Shown here in pieces: positions 56,001-62,767 of a DNA stretch of 64,000 bases. The position numbers and the translations under genes are program-made. Source of the stretch: Pseudomonas lundensis (GTDB taxonomy: Bacteria; Pseudomonadota; Gammaproteobacteria; Pseudomonadales; Pseudomonadaceae). The stretch spans positions 329,881 to 393,880 of the forward strand of contig NZ_JYKY01000001.1 of the NCBI RefSeq assembly GCF_001042985.1, in the 5' to 3' direction. The notes under the pieces are model-generated. The model worked only from the letters and a program-made list of their open reading frames with translations. It was not told the origin of the DNA and did not search any database. Position 1 is the stretch's first letter. Each line of letters starts with the position of its first letter.

Positions 56001-56614
56001 CGACCTGCGCTGACGGTGTCATGGTGATATTCGGCAACCTTGAAGTGACTGCGCAGGTGCATAAAATCGAGCGCATGAGCACTGAGCAAACCATCGCCGC
56101 GGACTTGTTGACGTTCGCAAAAAGCCTGTTCAGGCTGCGTCAGGTGGATGACATTGCGAACAGGGACATCCGGGAGCGCTATCAGGCTGGCACCCATCCC
56201 GACGACGCTGAAATTCAGCTGTATTACCGGGTTTATCTGGCCGAAGAGCTGGGTCTGCCCCTTAAAACCCGCAGCATGCAGCATGAACAAATAGCCGGGG
56301 TTACCCCGCAGAAGCTTAACGATGCCAAGGCCCACGTGTTGAGTCTGGACAGAAGCCCGGCGCTGCACTACTCGATCACCCGTGAAAAGTTCTGGCGCCG
56401 GTTCCTCAAGCGCAAATACGAGGCGCGCTTCAAGGCGGTCAGGGAGGATTACGATAAAAAGCGCGAGCAACTCGCCAGCCACAGCGAAACCCTGGAGGAG
56501 GCCCTCTATATCCAGCAGGGCGAGGAAGCGGCTGCCAGCCACAAACAGGCCAGAGAGGCGCTGTTTGATGAGCTGACCCGTTTTGAGCAAGCAGCGGCGG
56601 GCCTTGCAGGATAA
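50075..56614 (+). CDS. Giant LRR protein with C-terminal NEL-type E3 ubiquitin ligase domain
   Basis: 2179 residues from the ATG at 50075 (AGGAA 8 bases upstream). N-terminal ~400 residues look like the dermonecrotic-toxin (DUF6543) region (ISLWDAACANFGF); a hydrophobic glycine-rich part follows at about 440-510. Residues about 700-1470 contain three related modules, each with an LP[GN]WP core at about 722, 1238 and 1426. LRRs cover about 1680-1855 (GLRHLAITNNRLAAVP; LTRLDLSGNRI; LRELHLRGNQLLQWP). The C-terminal ~300 residues match the NEL fold, with candidate catalytic Cys1978 in the motif C-x-D-x-V (VATCADGVMVIF) followed by GNLE. Known NEL proteins (IpaH, SspH) are bacterial E3 ligases active in host cells. 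No secretion genes are adjacent. Confidence 0.82.
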   Translation: MTDFSLNHPDRAPVLLSARQWAQHDAFTFMTANMKANFSGFDDALIKKYVDLQRQALASVQALENESLRFRETFKTTHLSLLKRELKDLTGDDIDPERAWLYTRYREFKEQRTPLDVLSGWINPEPVAAGQTVRADRALDESKYVDHVYSISLWDAACANFGFTTDSIFLKPFSFVEASFIRYGQTNKAVDVRAFISIVRRLDFGTSLSRSLLQAMAPDGPLKTMISASAKACFAFDLLEAYRNSAVSGVTQAGYEQVLKAFNGEGKYHTHSLTMARSVHPIADHIPIPLLFLHFPGSQGGYTYCPNRPGSALQYHAQVQDYADHFRAQLKQSHRDGQLGWFASQLPLSRLRHFQNVLNGQPRPRGLSWMAGVLYDGFHAAFPESSLDNMTIYEEPAPYKDPSLTDMLSLYPEYRFNSDLSLLATTRSESDWQALKEAMLAIGQEILSLLTTPVPGGVTGLIRVMQFAVFGSLGYGIAKGFLEASKGVTNEFAAALADTADMLLSGWLIGVGSKIHRARMSTLWNQLGRPRKVVFADGKTHLWRPGLNQYSQLDASMLDSLTPTVQGIYEINDALYAKVYDGEVHRAVEIMYDVESKHYVMNTQSATAYRPVVKFDVAYQVWRLALDDIDHLSDPQLVQRMLPFDASRVALNDIALMLRITATTRGQLEHTWQGHPIPGALADGVRRLRVEQMIKQIIADVPLRGEMPANADSAVFALLTQLPNWPADTVLDVYDQSAVKVESYGKDPQPGVDQRPIEIKRLDYGRYVARDDVTQGAAGVEQLFTLIVDQLPESSVLGREGRPAASKTSRIASIREQIAGLAKTDSTLLFQALTALEGRQRVDALANRSPARKFLPLVYPPLSATTTPLIAKLHALNPPLSVECLEQLLVEFPFTAHQVSQALEHDRQPIAFSQAADRLNIQLRIDLTLDGIYHTRSFSPDTDQWTREFARGLLSEKLDRALVVTEYADPLNITPYVPSGPDDSAVVLRHYGNGIYQAYDFRTDIVVPVARSADSFYLAIGSILQIHERIPLGMQTATDAAGLRKTLGDMMSAMRQPNGEVRLWENAPGQFVQDVRLPQGAMPDELGLYELNGGKYVPLHGAVFQVEWVRDRHQWRLKHPRNVGVDGPALEHNHEGAWRLTTENPLEWDSLTLLRRLRTVPVSFDDEAGKQVMQISQTDAAVLRQVHLNNRPAPAVLMDTWKRFDIEAEIHRFVNAMQEHYSLRTARADIQLLLLQSLPGWPRDKVLQVVDEQGNTLAEYGADLSSATPRVKLSREDASNGSLLRAVLMRLDKADTLQLLGDYEPVIELRMLALGKKLGEHALARMPDVFKSLYEKEEKSSDPHVQLIQRDSTELPLSVIHHLLHQTTAHEKSEYLDNGDIAPRLAEQMARTAREVRLTRAYEGLYLKATATADSETLMLHLLQALPGWPGQVAIEVRSQTLDGPVLDSIGTAEPGHYRRLVKQEHQYLAYSSDGSALNTLPEAGNNLLSSILHVLSEDERAAIGLQGVEDSQTLGAKISDLALAHRTNIRTLLGLETEKPWIEPVIRMDTSIIAYPLYPPTGAGAHPNDLIRKAVLLYPSLTGEQINHWLNRLGNDEASRYRAVEQRRVEFESHKQQLEAWAARDVVSAGSDQAAPNPARHEAVQRMLSAWRTETEALYSPDGQFIGYTLDLSNLAVGDLPALTSNFSHIGSLVMEGMGLYNDPSHFLSRFTGLRHLAITNNRLAAVPQHVSQMTGLTRLDLSGNRIVLTPESAQGLSALTSLRVLNLNFNLIGSDRWRQGASAVPDVTHMTELRELHLRGNQLLQWPSGLVGLTHLETVRMDFNHLFNIPQAILELPADSTVARSIRLSGNPLLPEVMEQLEVYHQRTGWSFGIILPDRTVPEHDHKRLVAMWFPPGLARGEKARRTRQWDLLRREGRVAEDFFRVLRDMTGSREYETSSTRQPLQERVWELIDLMLESTVLRQTVFHEINFVATCADGVMVIFGNLEVTAQVHKIERMSTEQTIAADLLTFAKSLFRLRQVDDIANRDIRERYQAGTHPDDAEIQLYYRVYLAEELGLPLKTRSMQHEQIAGVTPQKLNDAKAHVLSLDRSPALHYSITREKFWRRFLKRKYEARFKAVREDYDKKREQLASHSETLEEALYIQQGEEAAASHKQAREALFDELTRFEQAAAGLAG

Positions 56615-56659
56615 ACCGGGGCGGTGCAGGCAACCTGGCATTTGCCCAATGATGAGGTG

Positions 56660-56690
56660 AGCCCTGAAGCGATGGCTTCAGGGCTTTTTA
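56660..56690. terminator. Bidirectional terminator
   Basis: AGCCCTGAAGC and GCTTCAGGGCT with a short loop, T-run on the right. Between the NEL gene and the converging phosphopantetheinyl transferase gene. Confidence 0.85.
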
Positions 56691-57416
56691 TCAGGCAGCG
56701 ATGGCCACCAGGCTCAAGAGCTGCCCTTCATGCACCGCAAATTGCCCTTCGATTTCCTTGCCGTGGTGCCACTCGGTCGACAGGTCGGTAAGCAGACGCA
56801 GGCGCACGTGGCCGTCTTTCGACCAGCTCAGCACTTCGGCGTGTTCAAAGTAGAAGCGTTGGCCTACGAGAGGGAACAACGCCTTGAACAGGCTCTCCTT
56901 GATTGAAAAGGTCAGGGTGACGACCAACGCCACATCCTCAGGGCAGCCATCGGCCATGCGCGATTGCTCAGCCGGCGTGAGGATTTCTTTGACCAGACGC
57001 CGGGCGCGCTCGTCGCTGAGGAGGTTTTCGAGGTCGATGCCCAGCCCTTGCCACTCACTTTTGAGCGCTACCACGGCGCCCGCCCGGCCGTTGCTGTGGG
57101 TGATGGCACCCGCGATGTGGGCGGGCCATACGGGGGCGCGGTCTTCACCGATGGCGGGCGTGGCGCAGGTGCCATCCAGGTGCAGCAAGGCGGCGCGCGC
57201 GCACAGGCGTCCGGCCAGAAATTCGGCTTGGCGTTTGGCCACTGAGCGTTGAATACTGGCGGGCATTTCGATTGCGCTGCGGGCAAAGTCGTCAGCCAGC
57301 AAGTGCGCAGGCGTGAAGTCGGTACTGCGCCAGACGCTGCCCGGCAGCGGTTGAGGCAAAGGCCAGTCGGCACGCAACGGGGTACAGCAGGCGGGCAAGG
57401 CAGGGAATCGAGTCAT
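56691..57416 (-). CDS. pcpS: 4'-phosphopantetheinyl transferase (EntD/PcpS type)
   Basis: 241 residues from the ATG at 57416. EntD-family motifs: RQAEFLAGRLCARAAL, HIAGAITHSNG, the Mg-binding IDLENLLSDE (Asp/Glu), and FSIKESLFKALFP with catalytic Lys. Moves phosphopantetheine from CoA to acyl and peptidyl carrier proteins in the cytoplasm. Pseudomonads usually have one such enzyme for both fatty acid and siderophore synthesis; PcpS is PA1165 in PAO1, and phoPQ nearby fits that region. Confidence 0.85.
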   Translation of the reverse strand: MTRFPALPACCTPLRADWPLPQPLPGSVWRSTDFTPAHLLADDFARSAIEMPASIQRSVAKRQAEFLAGRLCARAALLHLDGTCATPAIGEDRAPVWPAHIAGAITHSNGRAGAVVALKSEWQGLGIDLENLLSDERARRLVKEILTPAEQSRMADGCPEDVALVVTLTFSIKESLFKALFPLVGQRFYFEHAEVLSWSKDGHVRLRLLTDLSTEWHHGKEIEGQFAVHEGQLLSLVAIAA

Positions 57417-57560
57417 GCCGCGCATTTTGCCGGGTCCGCGCCGCGCTGGGTAGTCGCTTGCGGCGGTTGGGCTATCGTTCAGAGTGCGTTCAGGGCCGTA
57501 ACGTTACAGTGGCCACGTGTTTTACGCCTATGGAGGCGCGATCAGGCTTGGGAGAGCGCG

Positions 57561-58238
57561 ATGAAACTGCTGGTGGTAGAAGACGAGGCGCTGTTGCGCC
57601 ATCACTTGCAAACCCGCCTCAGGGAAGGGGGGCATGTGGTCGAGGCCGTGGCCAATGCTGAAGAAGCGCTGTACCAGGCCGGGCAGTTCAACTACGACCT
57701 GGCGATGATTGACTTGGGCCTGCCCGGGCTTGGCGGGCTTGAGCTCATTGGTGAGTTGCGCCAGCGTGGCAAGACGTTCCCGATCCTGATTCTGACCGCG
57801 CGCGGCAACTGGCAAGACAAGGTCGAAGGGCTGGCAGCGGGCGCTGACGACTATGTGGTCAAGCCGTTCCAGTTCGAAGAACTTGAAGCGCGTTTGAATG
57901 CCTTGTTGCGCCGCTCCAGCGGTTTTACCCAGCCCACCATTGTGGCTGGCGAACTGGTGCTCGACATCAATCGCAAGCAGGCGGTGCTGGAGGGTGAGCC
58001 GCTGGCGCTGACGGCCTATGAATACCGGATTCTGGAATACCTGATGCGTCATCACCAGCAGGTGGTGGCCAAGGACCGACTGATGGAACAGCTGTACCCG
58101 GATGACGAGGAACGTGATCCGAATGTGATCGAGGTGCTGGTCGGGCGCTTGCGACGCAAGTTGGAGGGGGCAAACGGCTTTAAGCCAATCGATACGGTGC
58201 GCGGCATGGGGTATTTGTTTACTGAGCGCTGCCGATGA
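57561..58238 (+). CDS. phoP: Response regulator PhoP
   Basis: 225 residues. Receiver with VVEDEALLRHHL, phospho-Asp in AMIDLGLPGLGG and VVKPFQFEEL; OmpR-type DNA-binding half (LTAYEYRILEYLMRHHQQVV; RDPNVIEVLVGRLRRKLEG; TVRGMGYLF). The GMGYLF end and length are as in PhoP. It overlaps phoQ by four bases (ATGA). PhoPQ responds to low Mg2+ and polymyxin-type peptides and controls LPS modification. No PhoP direct-repeat box was clear upstream. Confidence 0.9.
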   Translation: MKLLVVEDEALLRHHLQTRLREGGHVVEAVANAEEALYQAGQFNYDLAMIDLGLPGLGGLELIGELRQRGKTFPILILTARGNWQDKVEGLAAGADDYVVKPFQFEELEARLNALLRRSSGFTQPTIVAGELVLDINRKQAVLEGEPLALTAYEYRILEYLMRHHQQVVAKDRLMEQLYPDDEERDPNVIEVLVGRLRRKLEGANGFKPIDTVRGMGYLFTERCR

Positions 58239-59581
58239 TCCGTTCGCTGCGCGTTCGACTGATGCTTGCGGCCACCTTGCTGGCCGTGCTGTTCATGCTG
58301 GCGCTGTTACCGGCCATGCAAGGGGCATTCAGTCTGGCGCTCAAGGGCGCCATCGAGCAGCGTTTGGCATCGGATGTAAACACCCTGATTTCCGCGGCAC
58401 GGGTCGAAAAGAATCACCTGAAAATGCCGGTCCTGTTGCCGGATGAACAATTCAACCTGCCGGACAGTCGCCTGCTCGGCTACATCTATGACCGCGAGGG
58501 CCATTTGGTCTGGCGCTCGCGGGCCACGCAAGAAGAATCCATCAACTACAAGCCGCGCTATGACGGGCGCGGCAACGAGTTCGCAAGTATTCGTGAGGAC
58601 AGCGGCGAAGAGTTCTTCGTCTATGACGTGGAGGTCAAGCTGCTGGGCGGCAAAAGCGCGGCCTTCAGCTTCGTGGCGTTGCAGCCCATGCGCGAATACA
58701 ACATGACCCTCGCCGGGCTGCGTGAAAATCTTTACCTGGGATTTGGCGCTGCATTGTGTGTGTTGCTGGCGCTGCTATGGATTGGATTGACGTGGGGGTT
58801 GCGTGCCTTGCGACGTTTAAGTCAGGAACTGGACCAGATCGAAACCGGCGAACGCGACAGCCTCAGCGAGCAGCACCCGCGTGAATTGCTGCGCTTGACC
58901 GGCTCCTTGAACCGCTTGCTGCAAAGCGAGCGTGAACAGCGCACCCGCTACCGCGACTCGCTGGATGACCTGGCCCACAGCCTGAAAACCCCGCTGGCGG
59001 TGTTGCAGGGCGTCAGCGAAAGCATGGCCCAGCGCCCGGAAGACCGCGAACAGGCGTGGGTACTGCAAACCCAGATCGAACGCATGAACCAGCAAATCAG
59101 CTACCAGTTGCAACGCGCCAGCCTGCGCAAAAGTGGCCTGGTGCGCCATCAGGTCGAGCTGATCCCGGTGGTTGAAAGCCTGTGTAACACCCTGGAGAAG
59201 GTCTACCGCGACAAGCGGGTCAAGGTCAGTTTGGACATTGCGCCCCTCAGCCATGTGCCGATCGAGCAAAACGCGTTGCTGGAGCTGCTCGGCAACCTGC
59301 TCGAAAACGCCTACCGCCTGTGTTTGAGCCAGGTGCGCATCAGCCTGCATCGTACGGCGGCCGGGATTGACGTGTGCGTGGAAGACGACGGGCCCGGCGT
59401 GCCCGCCGATCAGCGGGCGCGCATTCTGCAACGTGGCGAACGTCTTGATCGCCAGCATCCGGGGCAGGGGATCGGCCTGGCGGTGGTCAAGGACATCATC
59501 GAAAGCTACGACGCGCAGTTGACTCTCGATGATTCCTCCTTGGGCGGCGCGGCATTTCGCATACGCTTCGCGGTGGTGTGA
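58235..59581 (+). CDS. phoQ: Sensor histidine kinase PhoQ
   Basis: 448 residues. Membrane segments at about 8-28 and 167-190; the periplasmic sensor between them is acidic (LLPDEQFNLPDSRLLGYIYD; SIREDSGEEFFVYDVEV), as needed for divalent-cation sensing. Cytoplasm: HAMP, phospho-acceptor DDLAHSLKTPLAVLQ, N box LGNLLENAYRL, G boxes DDGPGVPADQ and GQGIGLAVVKDI. Order phoP-phoQ-dctA matches PAO1 apart from two missing genes between phoQ and dctA. Confidence 0.9.
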   Translation: MIRSLRVRLMLAATLLAVLFMLALLPAMQGAFSLALKGAIEQRLASDVNTLISAARVEKNHLKMPVLLPDEQFNLPDSRLLGYIYDREGHLVWRSRATQEESINYKPRYDGRGNEFASIREDSGEEFFVYDVEVKLLGGKSAAFSFVALQPMREYNMTLAGLRENLYLGFGAALCVLLALLWIGLTWGLRALRRLSQELDQIETGERDSLSEQHPRELLRLTGSLNRLLQSEREQRTRYRDSLDDLAHSLKTPLAVLQGVSESMAQRPEDREQAWVLQTQIERMNQQISYQLQRASLRKSGLVRHQVELIPVVESLCNTLEKVYRDKRVKVSLDIAPLSHVPIEQNALLELLGNLLENAYRLCLSQVRISLHRTAAGIDVCVEDDGPGVPADQRARILQRGERLDRQHPGQGIGLAVVKDIIESYDAQLTLDDSSLGGAAFRIRFAVV

Positions 59582-61201
<1,620 letters not shown>

Positions 61202-61214
61202 ACCGCAAACGATT

Positions 61215-61243
61215 AAAAAACCCATCTTCGGATGGGTTTTTTT
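61215..61243. terminator. Terminator after dctA
   Basis: CCCATC, TTCG tetraloop, GATGGG, with A-run left and seven T right. Confidence 0.9.
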
Positions 61244-61249
61244 ATGGTT

Positions 61250-61560
61250 GTCTGCGATGTGTAAAACCCCCACCTCAAGGTACTCGATACCTTTCTCAGC
61301 GTGTCCCTCCTGATCGTGTTTGGTCATCTTCACGTACGCGTGGTCCACCAGCGCCTGGATGTATTGCTGCGGGAAACTTAGCTGTTCGTACAGCCATGCC
61401 CACCAAAGCGCAGATGTCGTAAAGACCGAATGCTCGCCGTTCGCAATAGGTTCGTACGCATTGACCTCACCTCAGTTGATCTGAGGTTGTTGGTCCATGA
61501 TTTCGCGAAGGCTGAGGTGCAGTGCGCTTTGCTTGATTTCTGCTCGCGTTTTCGCGCCTT
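61250..61560 (-). pseudogene. Degraded reading frame with an in-frame TGA
   Basis: On the minus strand one frame reads GAKTRAEIKQSALHLSLREI, a few residues ending QPQIN, then TGA at 61475-61473, then in the same frame VNAYEPIANGEHSVFTTSAL and LWWAWLYEQLSFPQQYIQAL, running on toward the dctA terminator without a proper end. Composition is protein-like on both sides of the stop. No family recognised. Likely a remnant of an accessory gene. Confidence 0.4.
61470..61488. repeat. 7-bp inverted repeat over the internal stop
   Basis: ACCTCAG and CTGAGGT around TTGAT, covering the in-frame TGA of the degraded frame. Confidence 0.5.
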
Positions 61561-61677
61561 AAGTTAACAACGCAGTAGTAAGGAATGGCGAGGGTAACAA
61601 CCTTTTAAAACAGGGCAAATTTGCGCTCTGACGGACGTTCGAAATGGCCTCAAGTCCAACTTCAAAAAAACACCAAC

Positions 61678-61695
61678 TGCGCAAGAAGTTGCGCA
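61678..61695. repeat. First copy of the TGCGCAAGAAGTTGC element
   Basis: TGCGCAAGAAGTTGCGCA, with TGCGCA at both ends. The same 15-base core recurs at 61761-61775 and, inverted, at 61786-61800. AT-rich sequence surrounds it. Confidence 0.7.
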
Positions 61696-61759
61696 CTCAA
61701 ATGTGGATAACTGTGTGGATACATGGCCACAGTACATATAAACCGTGAGCTGTAGACGA

Positions 61760-61806
61760 GTGCGCAAGAAGTTGCACAGTACTGCGCAACTTCTTGCGCA
61801 CTTTTT
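61760..61806 (+). terminator. Long 16-bp hairpin with T-run upstream of hcp
   Basis: GTGCGCAAGAAGTTGC and GCAACTTCTTGCGCAC are perfectly complementary around a 10-base loop, followed by TTTTT. It may end upstream transcription before the hcp promoter or be an operator pair; both arms are copies of the element at 61678. Confidence 0.6.
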
Positions 61807-61885
61807 AAAGGTTTTTGTTTAAAAAATAACCAGAAAAATTCCTTACTTCGCGTAACGCCTTGTTTTTAAATGACTTGATAAAAGC

Positions 61886-61901
61886 TGGCACGATCTTTGG
61901 T
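61886..61901 (+). promoter_or_regulatory. Sigma-54-like promoter of hcp
   Basis: TGGCACGATCTTTGGT agrees with TGGCACG-N4-TTGCW except for G instead of C in the -12 GC. 69 bases before the hcp ATG. T6SS hcp genes in several bacteria depend on sigma-54. Confidence 0.6.
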
Positions 61902-61969
61902 TACTCCATTCAGCACTTGAGTGGCATTTGCGCCTTTCAAGTCCTCATTTTTGAGCAAGGAGAGCATCA

Positions 61970-62488
61970 ATGGCGACGCCAGCTTACATGTCCATCACCG
62001 GCACCAAACAGGGTCTGATTACAGCCGGTGCATTCACCGCGGATTCGGTGGGCAACACCTATCAGGAAGGTCATGAAGACCAGGTCATGGTGCAGGGTTT
62101 TAGCCACGAAGTGATCATCCCTCGCGACCCGCAATCAGGCCAACCGACCGGCCAGCGCGTTCACAAGCCGGTGAAGATCACCAAGGTGTTCGACAAGTCC
62201 TCGCCGCTGCTGCTGGCCGCACTGACCTCGGGCGAGCGCCTGACCGAAATCGAAATCCAGTGGTTCCGCACCTCGGCTGCCGGCACGCAAGAGCATTACT
62301 TCACCACCAAACTTGAAGACGCCATCATCGTCGACATCAAGGACTACATGCACAACTGCCAGGACCCGTCGAACTCGCACTTCACGCACCTGGAAGACGT
62401 GGAATTCACCTACCGAAAAATCACCTGGACCCACGAAGTGTCGGGCACTTCCGGTTCCGATGACTGGCGTACGCCGGTGGCTGGCTAA
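61970..62488 (+). CDS. hcp: Hcp-family type VI secretion tube protein
   Basis: 172 residues, the same length as HcpA/B/C of P. aeruginosa. Hcp1-type beta barrel: PAYMSITGTKQGLITAGAF, YQEGHEDQVMVQGFSHEV, HKPVKITKVFDKSSPLLLAAL, VEFTYRKITWTHEVSGTSGSDDWRTP. AAGGAG lies 7 bases upstream of the ATG. Hexameric rings form the inner tube and carry effectors. Here it heads an hcp / VgrG-fragment / rhs set without other T6SS structural genes in view, so the machine must be encoded elsewhere. Confidence 0.93.
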   Translation: MATPAYMSITGTKQGLITAGAFTADSVGNTYQEGHEDQVMVQGFSHEVIIPRDPQSGQPTGQRVHKPVKITKVFDKSSPLLLAALTSGERLTEIEIQWFRTSAAGTQEHYFTTKLEDAIIVDIKDYMHNCQDPSNSHFTHLEDVEFTYRKITWTHEVSGTSGSDDWRTPVAG

Positions 62489-62614
62489 GGCTGGCTGAGT
62501 GTTTCTGCGCACGGGCGCCTTGTGGGTCAGTGCGCAGGTTTAACCCCGGAATGATGTGTTTTCGTCGCCTCTTTTTTCGCGACGCACGCCTGCAGCACTG
62601 CATGAGGAGTCAGG

Positions 62615-62767
62615 ATGTTTTCACCGGCGGATCAGCCCCATTTCACGCTCACCCTTGCGGGTGCGGACGTTCAGGTCGTGGCCTTCAAGGGCCGCGAGGC
62701 CTTGAGCAGGCCGTTTGTTTTTGATCTGGAGCTGGTCAGCCTGCTGACGGGTGAGATGCTTCCATGA
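62615..62767 (+). CDS. 50-residue VgrG N-terminal micro-ORF
   Basis: A short frame with a ribosome site (GAGGAG) and ATG. Residues 1-42 match the usual start of VgrG spike proteins (MFSPADQPHFTLTLAG; VVAFKGREALSRPFVFDLEL); the frame then ends after LLTGEMLP. The stop overlaps the rhs start (ATGA). Either a VgrG gene cut down by deletion or a small protein kept for coupling to rhs. The gp27-like body and needle are missing. Confidence 0.6.
   Translation: MFSPADQPHFTLTLAGADVQVVAFKGREALSRPFVFDLELVSLLTGEMLP

Noticed and set aside
57426..57560. Possible PhoP direct-repeat box before phoP
   Set aside because: No pair of GTTTA-like repeats at 11-base spacing could be found.
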